Source: Candidatus Zixiibacteriota bacterium (lineage in GTDB: Bacteria > Zixibacteria > MSB-5A5 > SM23-73-2). Taken from it: a stretch of DNA of 64,000 bases. The stretch spans positions 1 through 64,000 of the forward strand of contig JAUWYR010000004.1 of assembly GCA_030615745.1 (NCBI GenBank). Direction: 5' to 3'. Both the position numbers and the translations under genes were made by a program. Position 1 is the stretch's first letter; every line of letters starts with the position of its first letter. Below the pieces are notes generated by a model that searched no databases, was not told the origin of the DNA, and worked only from the letters and a program-made list of their open reading frames with translations. Below, one piece after another: positions 44,286 through 54,538 of the stretch.

Positions 44286-45343
44286 TGGAGGTCATTTTCG
44301 ACATAACAAAAATCGATTCATCTTTTTTCAAAAGACCGGTGGTAACTTTAGGGACATTCGATGGAGTCCATCTCGGGCATCAGTTAATAATAAGAAAAGT
44401 GGTTGAAAAGGCAAAAAAGAAAAAGAAAAAAAGCGTTCTGGTCACCTACGAGCCACATCCTCAATGGATTATTGACCCAGAAACTGCCCCTTTTATTCTT
44501 ACAACCCTTGATGAAAAATTATTGTTTCTCGAAAAATTAGGGCTGGACCTGACCATAGTGGTTAATTTTGATAAAAACTTTTCAAAAACCTCAGCTGAAG
44601 AATTCATAAAAAAGATTTTGGTGGAAAAATTAAATATAGGTGAATTGGTGGTTGGATATGACCACGCATTTGGAAAAAACAGAAAGGGACGCCTGCCACT
44701 TTTGAAAAAGAAAGCTAAGGAGTATCGATTTGGATTGGAGGTTATCTCTCCTATTAAAAATGACGATTTACCCATAAAAAGCACAAAAATAAGATTTGAA
44801 CTCAAATCAGGGGACTTTCAAAAAGCTGTTAAGATGTTGGGTCACGCTTATCCGATCTTGGGTAAAAAAGTGGAGGGCAAAGGCAGAGGATATAAGCTCG
44901 GCTTTCCCACCATAAATCTAAAGGTTCCTGAAAGAAAGCTTCTCCCTCAAGACGGGGTCTTTTCAGCAGAGGTGAAAATTAAAGAGGAGTTTTATCGGGG
45001 AATGGTTTATTACGGGAAAAGTCCTACTTTTGAATACAAATCAAAATCTTTGGAAGTGAATATATTCGACTTCGAACCAGAAGAAGATGTTGAAAAAGTC
45101 TTCCTTTCTCTTTTTGACTGGATTAGACCTGATATCAAATTCGATAATTTAGATGCATTAAAAAGAAAGCTTAAAGAGGATGAGAAAAAAGTCAAAAGAT
45201 TACTTATGCGAAGCCTTAGGAGTCCTTCGGACATTTCGTCAAGATGTCGTCAAGACTCTTCGAGCTTCGCACATACGAAAAGAAAAAATTTAAAAGGAGG
45301 TTTTTTTGCCAATAGAGAAACAAAGAAGACAAAAGCTTGTTGA
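44285..45343 (+). CDS. ribF: bifunctional riboflavin kinase / FAD synthetase with repeat-derived tail
   Basis: Converts riboflavin to FMN and FAD. 352 residues from ATG 44285 (TGATG overlap with truB). The adenylyltransferase domain has [22 protein letters not shown] and STKIR; the kinase domain has [15 protein letters not shown] and DGVFSAEV. Typical homologues end near the [12 protein letters not shown]-type helix at about 305. Here about 45 more residues follow, encoded by a 65-bp palindromic repeat (45207-45271), the rpsO ribosome site and 38 nt of rpsO. The repeat evidently replaced the original stop. Confidence 0.94.
   Translation: MEVIFDITKIDSSFFKRPVVTLGTFDGVHLGHQLIIRKVVEKAKKKKKKSVLVTYEPHPQWIIDPETAPFILTTLDEKLLFLEKLGLDLTIVVNFDKNFSKTSAEEFIKKILVEKLNIGELVVGYDHAFGKNRKGRLPLLKKKAKEYRFGLEVISPIKNDDLPIKSTKIRFELKSGDFQKAVKMLGHAYPILGKKVEGKGRGYKLGFPTINLKVPERKLLPQDGVFSAEVKIKEEFYRGMVYYGKSPTFEYKSKSLEVNIFDFEPEEDVEKVFLSLFDWIRPDIKFDNLDALKRKLKEDEKKVKRLLMRSLRSPSDISSRCRQDSSSFAHTKRKNLKGGFFANRETKKTKAC
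45207..45271. repeat. 65-bp palindromic repeat inside the ribF 3' end
   Basis: Bounded by TGCGAAGC and GCTTCGCA. Inside are GGAGTCCTTCGGA and GACTCTTCGAGC, partly complementary to each other and related to the 36-nt repeat at 47719 and 57944. It is read through in frame by ribF. Confidence 0.85.
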
Positions 45344-45575
45344 AGAATTTCAACATCACCAAAAAGATACCGGCTCTCCTGAGATTCAGATTGCTTTATT
45401 AACTGAGAAAATCTCTGCGTTAACCGAACATCTCAAAGCCTCTCCCAAGGATTTCAGTTCGAGAAGGGGGCTTTTGAAGATGGTTGGAAAAAGGAGAAGG
45501 CTTTTGGATTATTTAAAAAAGAATGAGCTTGAAAGTTATAAAAAGATTATAGAGAAGCTGAACATCAGAAAATAG
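45306..45575 (+). CDS. rpsO: 30S ribosomal protein S15
   Basis: 89 residues from TTG 45306 behind AAAAGGAGG. The whole family pattern is present ([20 protein letters not shown], then [18 protein letters not shown]). It binds the central domain of 16S rRNA. Its start lies inside ribF because of the ribF tail. pnp follows 14 nt downstream, the conserved rpsO-pnp pair. Confidence 0.97.
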   Translation: MPIEKQRRQKLVEEFQHHQKDTGSPEIQIALLTEKISALTEHLKASPKDFSSRRGLLKMVGKRRRLLDYLKKNELESYKKIIEKLNIRK

Positions 45576-45589
45576 AGGTATTTGAATAA

Positions 45590-47692
45590 ATGAATGAGAC
45601 AAAAAAGATCGACTTAGAAGGAAAAAAACTTATCTTTGAGACCGGGCGGATGGCGAAGCAAGCAGATGGAGCTTGCCTGGTAAAACTTGGTGACACTATG
45701 GTCTTAGCTACCGCAGTGGTAGATAAAGAGGAAAAAGAGGAAAACAAGTTCAGGGGATTTTTCCCTCTGACTGTTGATTACAGAGAGAAGGCTTATGCTG
45801 CTGGCAAAATACCTGGAGGATTTTTCAAAAGGGAGGGAAGACCTTCTGAAAAAGAGATCTTATCCTCAAGACTTATTGACCGCTCCTTAAGACCTCTTTT
45901 TCCTGAAGGCTATCATAAAGAGGTTCAGGTAGTAGCGATGGTCTTATCATCTGATCAGGAAAATGATGGAGACATTTTGGGAATCAATGGTGCCTCTATC
46001 GCATTATCCCTTTCATCTATTCCTTTCTGCGGACCGATTGGAGCTGTAAGAATCGGAAGAGTAAGTCATAAATATGTGATAAACCCAACTTTCTCAGAGC
46101 TGGAGCAAAGCGATATGAATATTGTTGCCGCGGGAACAGAGGAGAGCATAATAATGGTTGAAGGCTTTTGTAATGAGGTATCAGAGGATGAGTTCTTTTT
46201 TGCATTAGAATTATCTTTTCAACAGATAAAAAAGATCATCGAGACACAGAAAGAGTTGATTTCAAGTTGTGGTCAGCCTAAAGAAAAAGTGAAAAAAATG
46301 CTCATCGAAGAAGACCTTAAGAAAACGCTTAAAGAAATGTCTTTGGATCAAATAAAAAAAGCCAATCATACAGGTGATAAGAACACTCGTCAAGAGATAT
46401 TGGAAAATCTTTTCGAATCGATTAAAGAGAAGTTAGCTTCATCTTTTCCAGAAAAAGAAGCTGAGATATCCTATATTTTGACAGAACTGGAAAGAGAAGA
46501 ACTTCGAAGGATGATATTAGAGGAGAGGCTGAGGTCAGATGGAAGGGACTACGATACTATAAGACCCATAACTTGTGAGGTAGGGGTTTTGCCTCGCGCA
46601 CATGGGTCAGCATTATTTACTCGGGGTCAAACCCAGTCTCTTGTTGCAACTACCCTCGGCACAAAAATCGATGAACAGATAGTAGATGACCTCGAAGGTG
46701 AATCGAGTAAAAGCTATATGCTACATTACAATTTTCCTCCTTTTTCGGTAGGGGAGGTTAGATACCTTCGAGCTCCTCAAAGAAGGGAGATCGGACATGG
46801 GGCTTTAGCTGAAAGAGCTATTCAACCGATGATTCCAAAGGAGGAGGTATTTCCATATACCATTCGTGTCGTTTCAGATATTCTGGAATCAAATGGCTCC
46901 TCCTCCATGGCAACAGTTTGCGGTGGCTCTTTATCTCTGATGGATGCCGGTATTCCAATCAAAGCCCCGGTAGCAGGAATCGCTATGGGTCTTTTGAAAA
47001 AGGAAGAAAAGGTGGTTATTCTCACCGACATCTTAGGTGTTGAGGACCATTTTGGAGATATGGACTTCAAGGTGGCTGGAAGCAGACAGGGGATAACAGC
47101 TTTTCAGATGGATATAAAAATATCTAAAATTGAGCTTGCTATTTTAAGAAAGGCTCTTTCTAAAGCTAAGGATGCATACTTGTTCATCTTGGATGTTATG
47201 GAAAAAACGATTTCTGAGCCGAGGGAAAACCTCTCGGTCTATGCTCCGCGAATAATCATTTTTAAGATAAAATCAGATAAGATCGGAGACGTGATAGGTC
47301 CTGGAGGGAAAACGATAAGAGGAATAATTAAGCAAACCGGTGCAAAAATTGACATTGAAGATGATGGCTCAATATTTATAGCTACCCCTGACCAGAAGGC
47401 AGCAGAACTGGCTCACGATTTAATTCTGAGACTGGTGGAAGAGCCCGAGATCGGGAAAGTCTATACTGGAAAGGTGAAAAGGATTTTACCATTTGGGGCT
47501 TTGGTGGAGATACTCCCCGGACAGGAGGGTTTAGTCCATATATCTGAATTGGACCATAAAAGGGTATACAAGGTCGAGGACGTTATTAATTTAGGTGATG
47601 AGGTTAAGGTTAAGATTTTAGGAATAGAGCCAGATGGAAAAATCAAGCTTTCAAGAAAGGCATGTCTCAGACCATCATCTATCAAGAGATAA
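45590..47692 (+). CDS. pnp: polyribonucleotide nucleotidyltransferase
   Basis: Phosphorolytic 3'-5' exoribonuclease. 700 residues: two RNase PH domains (TVDYREKAYAAGKIPGGFFK, GSALFTRGQTQSLVATTLG), the helical linker, KH (IGDVIGPGGKTIRGI) and S1 (YTGKVKRILPFGALVEIL). The last codons and the TAA lie in TATCAAGAGATAAG, a partial copy of the TCAAGAGA repeat words. A 63-bp gap with a 36-nt repeat separates it from the M16 gene. Confidence 0.97.
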   Translation: MNETKKIDLEGKKLIFETGRMAKQADGACLVKLGDTMVLATAVVDKEEKEENKFRGFFPLTVDYREKAYAAGKIPGGFFKREGRPSEKEILSSRLIDRSLRPLFPEGYHKEVQVVAMVLSSDQENDGDILGINGASIALSLSSIPFCGPIGAVRIGRVSHKYVINPTFSELEQSDMNIVAAGTEESIIMVEGFCNEVSEDEFFFALELSFQQIKKIIETQKELISSCGQPKEKVKKMLIEEDLKKTLKEMSLDQIKKANHTGDKNTRQEILENLFESIKEKLASSFPEKEAEISYILTELEREELRRMILEERLRSDGRDYDTIRPITCEVGVLPRAHGSALFTRGQTQSLVATTLGTKIDEQIVDDLEGESSKSYMLHYNFPPFSVGEVRYLRAPQRREIGHGALAERAIQPMIPKEEVFPYTIRVVSDILESNGSSSMATVCGGSLSLMDAGIPIKAPVAGIAMGLLKKEEKVVILTDILGVEDHFGDMDFKVAGSRQGITAFQMDIKISKIELAILRKALSKAKDAYLFILDVMEKTISEPRENLSVYAPRIIIFKIKSDKIGDVIGPGGKTIRGIIKQTGAKIDIEDDGSIFIATPDQKAAELAHDLILRLVEEPEIGKVYTGKVKRILPFGALVEILPGQEGLVHISELDHKRVYKVEDVINLGDEVKVKILGIEPDGKIKLSRKACLRPSSIKR

Positions 47693-47718
47693 GATTTGGG
47701 CTTTATATAATAGGCTTT

Positions 47719-47754
47719 TCCGAAGGATTTCCGAAGGACTCTTCGAGCATAGAA
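47719..47754. repeat. 36-nt repeat, copy 1 (upstream of the M16 gene)
   Basis: Starts TCCGAAGGATTTCCGAAGG and ends TTCGAGCATAGAA; identical over 36 nt to 57944-57979 inside murI. It ends 1 nt before the M16 ATG, so it supplies or displaced the ribosome-binding region. Confidence 0.92.
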
Positions 47755-47755
47755 T

Positions 47756-49051
47756 ATGAAAACGAAATTCGATGGAAAGTATAATAAAACGATATTGCAA
47801 AATGGGATAAGGGTTGTCTCTGAGAAGATCCCCTGGGTTAGTTCTGTTTGTGTTGGTGCATGGGTTGATGTAGGGTCAAGAGATGAAAATCAGAAAGAAG
47901 GCGGATTGTCTCATTTAATTGAGCATATGCTTTTTAAGGGGACTAAAAAAAGGTCAGCAAAACAGATTGCCTTAGCCTTGGAGTCGATAGGAGGAAGTCT
48001 CAATGCTTTTACAGGGAGGGAGAACACCTGCTATTATGCTAAGGTCTTGGATGAGAATCTTGATTCAGCAATTGACCTCTTATCTGACATTTTAAAAAAC
48101 CCTCTTTTCGACCCGGTTGATTTCAAAAAGGAAAAAAGAGTGATAATAGAGGAGATCAAAGACGCTGAGGATACTCCATCTGATCTGGTCTTTGACCTTT
48201 TTATGGAGGCTTTGTGGAAGAATCAAACCTTAGGAAAACCGATTTTAGGAACTGTGGAAAGTGTAAAAAGAATTAAAAGAACAAACCTCTTAGCATATTT
48301 TAAACGCAATTATATTCCACCTAAAATAGTTGTTTGTGCCTCAGGAAACCTAAGTCATAAAAATTTAGTCAGGATGGTGAGAAAAAAGTTTGATAAAAAT
48401 TTTAGAGCTTTTTCTTTTCACCGAACTGACCCAAAGATAGAAAAAAAGCCCATACCTTATACCCGGAAGATGGTAACTGAGAAAGGGATTGCCCAAACTC
48501 ATATCTGTATTGGATTCCCTGCTTTTGATTTCAACCATCCACAAAAATATCCAGCTTTAGTTTTGAGCAATATCTTGGGTGGAGGAATGAGTTCTCGCCT
48601 TTTCCAAACAGTTAGGGAGAAATTAGGACTTGTTTATAATATATATAATTTTTTCGACTTCTATTTTGATTCAGGAACATTCGGTGTATATCTCGGAACC
48701 AACCAGGAGGATATCCAGATGGCAGTGAAGGCGGTTTTGAGGGAATTTTCCAAAATAAAAAATGACAGATTGCCAAAGACAGAACTTAAGAATGCTAAAT
48801 ATCAGCTAAAGGGTAATCTGATATTGGGAGCTGAGAGCATCTCTTATCGGATGAGTAGATTAGCTCGTCATGAGCTATATTCTCAAGATTACTGGAGTTT
48901 GAAAAAATCTATCTTGGCTATTGAAGGGGTAAAAGCAAAAGAAGTAAAAGAGGTTGCTGAAAAGATCTTAGACTCTGATAAAGTCTGCATAACCATTTTG
49001 GGTCCGGTAAAAACAGGGGTGATAAAAAAAATAGATTGGGGACTTTTTTAA
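47756..49051 (+). CDS. M16-family zinc protease (PepR/MPP-like)
   Basis: 431 residues. The inverted zinc motif HLIEHMLFKGT near 57 has the downstream Glu in EEIKDAEDTPSD. LGGGMSSRLFQTVREKLGLV is the C-terminal half signature of the processing-peptidase group. No signal peptide. The gene usually follows pnp, as here. The region before ATG 47756 is the 36-nt repeat with no clear Shine-Dalgarno site, so translation may be weak or start elsewhere; no nearer alternative ATG is evident. Confidence 0.92.
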   Translation: MKTKFDGKYNKTILQNGIRVVSEKIPWVSSVCVGAWVDVGSRDENQKEGGLSHLIEHMLFKGTKKRSAKQIALALESIGGSLNAFTGRENTCYYAKVLDENLDSAIDLLSDILKNPLFDPVDFKKEKRVIIEEIKDAEDTPSDLVFDLFMEALWKNQTLGKPILGTVESVKRIKRTNLLAYFKRNYIPPKIVVCASGNLSHKNLVRMVRKKFDKNFRAFSFHRTDPKIEKKPIPYTRKMVTEKGIAQTHICIGFPAFDFNHPQKYPALVLSNILGGGMSSRLFQTVREKLGLVYNIYNFFDFYFDSGTFGVYLGTNQEDIQMAVKAVLREFSKIKNDRLPKTELKNAKYQLKGNLILGAESISYRMSRLARHELYSQDYWSLKKSILAIEGVKAKEVKEVAEKILDSDKVCITILGPVKTGVIKKIDWGLF

Positions 49052-49065
49052 CTTCTATTCAGAAA

Positions 49066-50070
49066 ATGAAACCTATTTTATTTCCCCTTTTTTTTCTTTT
49101 AATTTTAAGTTTATCACTTTTTTTTATCTGGAGAATTGTGTATGCGCGTATGCGTCAAGAGACCGAAGGTCAAGAGACATCAAGAGAAAGGTTTAAATCC
49201 CAACAATTTTCATCCGAAAATGCGTATGCATCAAGAGATAAAAATAATATTTTACTCTATCATAAAATAGAAGATAAGTGGGAGTGGGGAATCACCCGAC
49301 AAAGGATAAGCCAATTTGAAAAGCAGATGAAATTTCTTTATAAGCAGGGTTATAAATTGATGAGGTTGGACCTGTCCGGTCAGGAAAAAAATTTCACTAA
49401 TGACTTTGATTCTGAGAACAAAAAGATTTTTTTGACCTTTGATGATGGTTATGAATCTGTCTATACTCATGCTTTTCCTATTCTTGAGAAGTTTGGTTTT
49501 TCTGCAACTGTTTTTCTTATCACAGGATGGGTAGGAAAAAAGAATTTGTGGGATATAAACTGGGGGAAAAAGTTTAATCACCTCTCTTGGTCACAGATAG
49601 AAGAGCTTAAAAAATTCGGATTTAATTTTGGTTCTCATACTGTGAATCATCCTGATCTAACTAAACTTAATGGAAAAGAAGTTGAATATGAGCTTTTGAA
49701 TTCAAAAAATATGATAGAAGATAGGTTAGGGGAGAGGGTTGAGTTTTTATCCTATCCATTTGGAAAATATAATAGATCAGTTCAAAGAATTGCTGAAGAT
49801 ATTGGTTATAAAAACGCGTTCACTATTTGCTCTGGACCAAAAAAATTTTCCGACCCATATGCTTTAGGACGATTAGGGATCTATCTTTTTGATTCGAGCT
49901 TGACTTTACATATAAAATTGAACCAAACACCAATTTTTTGGATAGAGGATATGAAAGGAAGGATAATTAACCAATTTGCCAATGGGACAACTCTTTTCAA
50001 GTCAAAACCAAAATACGATTTTTGCTTAAAAAGTGAAAAGCCTAAAAGTATCTTCGTAAAAAAGGTATGA
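49066..50070 (+). CDS. membrane-anchored polysaccharide deacetylase (NodB domain)
   Basis: 334 residues from ATG 49066 (a TTG frame start 30 nt earlier lies in the M16 gene). One N-terminal membrane helix (LFFLLILSLSLFFIW), then a spacer, then the NodB domain: FLTFDDGYESVYTHAFPIL near 123, SHTVNHPDL and FLSYPFGKYN. These hold the metal Asp/His residues and predict N- or O-deacetylation of a cell-wall or surface glycan. The spacer at residues 27-58 is largely repeat-encoded: CGCGTATGCGTCAAGAGA at 49145, a CGAAGGTCAAGAGACATC segment, and TGCGTATGCATCAAGAGA at 49221. Confidence 0.9.
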   Translation: MKPILFPLFFLLILSLSLFFIWRIVYARMRQETEGQETSRERFKSQQFSSENAYASRDKNNILLYHKIEDKWEWGITRQRISQFEKQMKFLYKQGYKLMRLDLSGQEKNFTNDFDSENKKIFLTFDDGYESVYTHAFPILEKFGFSATVFLITGWVGKKNLWDINWGKKFNHLSWSQIEELKKFGFNFGSHTVNHPDLTKLNGKEVEYELLNSKNMIEDRLGERVEFLSYPFGKYNRSVQRIAEDIGYKNAFTICSGPKKFSDPYALGRLGIYLFDSSLTLHIKLNQTPIFWIEDMKGRIINQFANGTTLFKSKPKYDFCLKSEKPKSIFVKKV

Positions 50071-50414
50071 AAATGAGAGCATTTTTCTTGCGGTGGTTTG
50101 TTTTGAGCCTGGCAATTTTTATCGTTGCTAACATAACTAATCTTATATATATTAACAATTTAAAAACTTTGATCTTGGGAAGCTTGATTTTGGGCATTCT
50201 TAACGTGTTCCTTAAGCCGATTTTGATTTTTTTCACTTTGCCTTTGAGCATAATGACTTTAGGTCTTTTCATACTGATTATTAATGGAGTTGTTCTTTAT
50301 CTGGTCTCTTTTTTGGTCTCTGGTTTTGAAATTCAAAGTTTTGGAAAAGCTTTTTTAGCAGCTTTTTTGATAACGATATTGGGTGCCTTTATTAATTGGA
50401 TAGTCAAAGACTGA
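50067..50414 (+). CDS. phage-holin-superfamily IV-like membrane protein (PF04020 type)
   Basis: 115 residues with four hydrophobic helices. LGILNVFLKPILIFFTLPLS, then IMTLGLFILIINGVVLYL, is the pattern of the widespread YvlD/holin-IV-like family, which is chromosomal and not evidence of a prophage. It overlaps the deacetylase gene by 4 nt. Function unknown; probably envelope-related. Confidence 0.85.
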   Translation: MKMRAFFLRWFVLSLAIFIVANITNLIYINNLKTLILGSLILGILNVFLKPILIFFTLPLSIMTLGLFILIINGVVLYLVSFLVSGFEIQSFGKAFLAAFLITILGAFINWIVKD

Positions 50415-50465
50415 ACATAAGAAGGTAAGATGGGTCTACGATTTCTACACAGATTCTAAGGTATC

Positions 50466-50512
50466 GGAGCCATAAAGGCTCCGCTAAGCGTAGCAGAGGG
50501 TTTATCCCTCTG
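50466..50512. repeat. pair of mini-hairpins before asnS
   Basis: GGAGCC, ATAAA, GGCTCC, and CAGAGGG, TTTAT, CCCTCTG, separated by GCTAAGCGTAGC. The second ends 8 nt before the asnS ATG, where a ribosome site would be expected. Confidence 0.7.
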
Positions 50513-50520
50513 AGAAAAAG

Positions 50521-51819
50521 ATGATAAGCCATTGTTACATTGAAGATATTGGGACGCACCTTGGAGGGGAGATTTTGCTTAAGGGTTGGTTATACAACAA
50601 GCGCTCCAAAGGTAAGATACATTTTCTCTTGGTGCGAGATGGAACAGGAATTATTCAATGTGTAATGAGTGAGGGAGAGGTTTCCGAAGATGTCTTCAAC
50701 ACTTATGATAAGTTAACTCAGGAGTCATCCCTTGAGGTCAAGGGTAAGGTGAGGGAGGATAAGCGTGCTCCTGGAGGATATGAGCTGGAGTTATCTGATA
50801 TTAAAATCATTCAGATCGCCGAAGATTATCCTATTACACCCAAATCCCATGGAACAGCATTTTTGATGGATCACCGTCACCTGTGGTTAAGATCAAAACG
50901 TCAGCATGCAATTTTAAAAATAAGAAACGAGCTGGTGTTTGCGATAAGGGATTTCTTTTACCGCAATAAGTTCATTCTCGTTGATGCTCCGATTCTAACC
51001 GGCGCAATTGGGGAGACCGCCTCAACATTGTTCGAGACCCAATATTACGACGAAGGCAAAGCTTATCTTGCTCAGACAGGTCAACTATATAATGAAGCAG
51101 CTTGCATGGCTTTTGGCAAAATATATTGTTTTGGACCAACTTTCAGGGCGGAAAAATCTAAGACCAGACGTCATCTAACAGAGTTCTGGCAGGTTGAGGC
51201 TGAGATGGCATATTATGAGCAGGAGGACAATTTAGAACTTCAAGAAAAATTGGTGGAATACATTATAAGTTGGGTCTTGAAAAAAAATAAAAAGGAGCTT
51301 GAACTCTTAGAAAGGGATCTTTCAAAACTTGAGAAAATAATTGCTCCATTTCCTAAGATTTTATATGATGACGCAGTAAAAATTTTAAAAAAAGAGGGAG
51401 GCGATATAGAGTGGGGTTCTGATTTGGGTGGGGATGATGAGACGATATTATCTAATATGTATGAAAAGCCGGTTTTCGTATGTAATTATCCTAAAAAGGC
51501 CAGGGCATTTTATATGAAGCCCCATCCGGAAAGAGAGGATCTGGTATTGTGCGCTGATCTTCTGGCTCCAGAGGGATATGGTGAGATAATCGGAGGTTCG
51601 CAGAGAAACGATGATTACGATAGCCTGGTTCAAAGGATAAAAGAGGAAAATCTCCCTTTAGATGCATATGAATGGTTTCTGGACTTAAGAAAATATGGCT
51701 CTGTTCCTCATTCTGGTTTCGGATTAGGAGTTGAGAGGACTTTAGCCTGGATATGTAAGCTTCCACATATAAGGGAGTCGATACCATTTCCGAGGATGCT
51801 TTATCGACTATATCCTTAG
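50521..51819 (+). CDS. asnS: asparaginyl-tRNA synthetase
   Basis: 432 residues. Class IIb: an N-terminal OB-fold ([20 protein letters not shown]) and a catalytic core with [20 protein letters not shown] (motif 2) and [13 protein letters not shown] (motif 3). The AsnRS subtype is supported by [20 protein letters not shown] and the long motif 2-3 insertion. AspRS of the archaeal type is the alternative but fits less well. No good ribosome site precedes ATG 50521. leuS follows 32 nt after the stop. Confidence 0.9.
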   Translation: MISHCYIEDIGTHLGGEILLKGWLYNKRSKGKIHFLLVRDGTGIIQCVMSEGEVSEDVFNTYDKLTQESSLEVKGKVREDKRAPGGYELELSDIKIIQIAEDYPITPKSHGTAFLMDHRHLWLRSKRQHAILKIRNELVFAIRDFFYRNKFILVDAPILTGAIGETASTLFETQYYDEGKAYLAQTGQLYNEAACMAFGKIYCFGPTFRAEKSKTRRHLTEFWQVEAEMAYYEQEDNLELQEKLVEYIISWVLKKNKKELELLERDLSKLEKIIAPFPKILYDDAVKILKKEGGDIEWGSDLGGDDETILSNMYEKPVFVCNYPKKARAFYMKPHPEREDLVLCADLLAPEGYGEIIGGSQRNDDYDSLVQRIKEENLPLDAYEWFLDLRKYGSVPHSGFGLGVERTLAWICKLPHIRESIPFPRMLYRLYP

Positions 51820-51851
51820 AAGATTGAATTAAAAGAGATAAAAGGATTAAA

Positions 51852-54305
51852 ATGCAAATGTATCCTTTTAAAGAAATAGAGGAGAGGTGGCAGAAAAGAT
51901 GGGAAAAGCAAAAGCTCTACCTTACCCCTGATCCTCCCAAGAAGAAATATTACATGCTGGTTATGTTCGCCTATACCTCTGGTGATATTCACATAGGTCA
52001 TTTCAGAAATTACATAATAGGTGATGTGATTGCCAGATACAAGACGATGAATGGATTCGATGTTCTGCATCCGTTTGGATGGGACGCTTTTGGTCTTCCA
52101 GCAGAGGAGGCGGCAATAAAACACGGTGTTAATCCAGAGGAGTGGGCTTTAAAAAATATAGAGGTCTCAAGAAAGACTATACAGAAAAGCGGGGTATCTT
52201 TTGATTGGGAAAGGGAGGTCATAACCTGCCTTCCTGATTACTACAAATGGACTCAATGGATGTTTCTGAGACTTTATGAGAATAACTTAGCTTATCGAGG
52301 TAAATCATTTGTGAATTGGTGTCCACATTGCAATACTGTTTTAGCTAATGAGCAGGTTGTCGGGAGGAGGTGCTGGAGATGTGAACATGAGGTTACCAAA
52401 AAGGAGCTTTCGCAATGGTTTTTTAAAATCACCGCCTACATCCAGAGATTACTTTCTGATCTTTTTAAGCTTAAAGACTGGCCCGAACCAATAAAAATAA
52501 TGCAAAGAAACTGGATCGGTAAATCAGAGGGGACAGAGATAGATTTCACAATAGAAGGAACTGGCGAGAAAATCTCTGTTTTCACCACACGATCTGATAC
52601 TATATATGGAGTTACATTTATGGCAATCTCTCCGGAAAATCCCCTTTTGCAAAAATTAAATATTGAGCCCAAATACAAAAAAGATGTTGATGATTATATA
52701 AGAAAATCTGCTTTTAGAAATGAGGCTGAAAGAGTTTCTGCAGCAGAAAAAGATGGTGTTTTCACTGGAAGATTTGCTATAAACCCACTCTCTGGTGAAA
52801 AGATACAGTTATGGGTAGCGGATTACGTGGTAGGCACCTATGGAACTGGAATCGTGATGGGTGTTCCAGGACATGACCAGAGAGATTTCGAGTTCTGTAA
52901 AAAGTATAAAATCCCCATAAAAGTAGTTATACAGCCAAAGGGTCTTACTTTTTCTCCCAATAAGATGAAAAAGGCATACGTTGAACCGGGAGTGATGGTC
53001 AACTCAGACAGATTCAATGGACTTTGGTCTGAAAAGGGAATTGAGAAGATAACAGAATATGTAGAATTAAAAAAACTTGGGAGGAAAAAAATAAATTATA
53101 AGCTGAGAGACTGGCTTATCTCTCGTCAGAGATTTTGGGGAGCGCCAATTCCTATGATTCACTGCGAAAAATGCGGGATGGTTCCTGTGCCTGAAAAAGA
53201 TTTGCCTGTTCTTTTGCCTAAAAGTAACATAGACTTTTTTCCAAAAGGCAGGTCTCCTTTAGCTGATGTGGATGAGTTTATCAAGACTACCTGCCCTAAG
53301 TGTAAAGGTAAAGCTAAAAGAGACCCTGACACGATGGATACGTTTGTCTGTTCCTCCTGGTATCTTTTCAGATACACTGATCCTAAAAATAAAAACCAGC
53401 CTTTTGCAAAAAAGAAAGTTTCCCGGTGGTTGCCAGTGGATAAATACATCGGAGGTGCAGAACATGCAACAGGTCATCTTTTGTATTTCAGATTCTTTAC
53501 CAAGTTTTTACACGACATCGGGTATTTGTCAGTCGATGAGCCAGCAATTGAGCTTTTTAACCATGGGATGGTTTTGGATTCAAAAGGTGAGGTGATGTCA
53601 AAATCGAAGGGAAATGCAGTTTCTCCGATCGATTTGATGAACCAGAAAGGTGTAGATGTTTCAAGAATTGCGGTCTATTTTGCTGCCCCTTCTGAGAAGG
53701 AGATATTGTGGACAGGCGAAGGGATTACAGGTGCATCGAGATTTCTGAATAAAATTTATAATTTAGCACAAAAAGTTAAGCCAAAAGACTTAAATTATAA
53801 TATCAAGTTTAATGACTTAACTGATACTGAAAAAACAACTTACAGAAAATTACATCAGACGATAAAAAAGGTTAATGAAGACATAGAGACTCTACAATTT
53901 AACACTGCTATTGCTTCTATGATGGAGTTTTTGAACCTGTTTAGCTCAATATCTTCTGATTCAAGGATTTATACCTATTGTCTTAAGAATTTAATCCAGC
54001 TTTTAGCTCCATTTGCTCCACATTTAGCAGAGGAGTTATGGGAGAAATTGGGTTTTAAACAGAGTGTTTTCAAATCCAAATGGCCCGCTTATGATAAAGA
54101 CGCAGTGATCGAAGAATTAGTTACTATCGTAGTTCAGGTAAATGGCAAGCTCAGGACGTCTTTTGAGGTTCCATTGAATACTGATAAGGAGAAGATCGAG
54201 AGAATAGCTTTGGAGAATGAGAAAATTAAGAAATTTACTAAGGATAAAAGGGTTTTAAAGACTATTTTTATTCCTAATAAATTGATAAATCTGGTGGTGG
54301 GGTAG
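51852..54305 (+). CDS. leuS: leucyl-tRNA synthetase
   Basis: 817 residues, the single-chain bacterial form. Class I signature GDIHIGHFRNYIIGDV near 43, a zinc-type knuckle CPHCNTVLANEQVVGRRCWR, a CP1 editing domain with TTRSDTIYGVTFMAISPENP, a second Cys cluster in the insertion (HCEKCGMVPVPE), KMSKS as VMSKSKGN near 580 and the C-terminal anticodon-binding domain. AAAAGG precedes ATG 51852. Confidence 0.97.
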   Translation: MQMYPFKEIEERWQKRWEKQKLYLTPDPPKKKYYMLVMFAYTSGDIHIGHFRNYIIGDVIARYKTMNGFDVLHPFGWDAFGLPAEEAAIKHGVNPEEWALKNIEVSRKTIQKSGVSFDWEREVITCLPDYYKWTQWMFLRLYENNLAYRGKSFVNWCPHCNTVLANEQVVGRRCWRCEHEVTKKELSQWFFKITAYIQRLLSDLFKLKDWPEPIKIMQRNWIGKSEGTEIDFTIEGTGEKISVFTTRSDTIYGVTFMAISPENPLLQKLNIEPKYKKDVDDYIRKSAFRNEAERVSAAEKDGVFTGRFAINPLSGEKIQLWVADYVVGTYGTGIVMGVPGHDQRDFEFCKKYKIPIKVVIQPKGLTFSPNKMKKAYVEPGVMVNSDRFNGLWSEKGIEKITEYVELKKLGRKKINYKLRDWLISRQRFWGAPIPMIHCEKCGMVPVPEKDLPVLLPKSNIDFFPKGRSPLADVDEFIKTTCPKCKGKAKRDPDTMDTFVCSSWYLFRYTDPKNKNQPFAKKKVSRWLPVDKYIGGAEHATGHLLYFRFFTKFLHDIGYLSVDEPAIELFNHGMVLDSKGEVMSKSKGNAVSPIDLMNQKGVDVSRIAVYFAAPSEKEILWTGEGITGASRFLNKIYNLAQKVKPKDLNYNIKFNDLTDTEKTTYRKLHQTIKKVNEDIETLQFNTAIASMMEFLNLFSSISSDSRIYTYCLKNLIQLLAPFAPHLAEELWEKLGFKQSVFKSKWPAYDKDAVIEELVTIVVQVNGKLRTSFEVPLNTDKEKIERIALENEKIKKFTKDKRVLKTIFIPNKLINLVVG

Positions 54306-54538
54306 AGGCAAAACCAGGGATTTTTGATGATTGATGATTAATGAAGATTTTTAAATTGCGAGGTGAGTTTACATAATGTTTATTATAAGACCTTTTATGG
54401 TTCGCTTTATCTTGAGTTCTTAAAAGATAAAGTTCGCATTCCTTCTTTTTTAGAGGGAAACTTTTGTTCGCTTTTTTTAGCCTGGTCAAATGGAAGAAAT
54501 TTTAAAACCCAGTTCCCTGACGTTAGGAGGATTCCATT
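54306..54538. other. start of a 1-kb repeat-rich gap
   Basis: Three heptamers (TTGATGA, TTGATGA, TTAATGA) at 54324-54344 follow the leuS stop. The rest up to 54538 is A/T-rich with no recognised feature. Confidence 0.5.

Noticed and set aside
50067-50414. Prophage holin
   Set aside because: The family is widespread in chromosomes without phage; no phage genes lie nearby.
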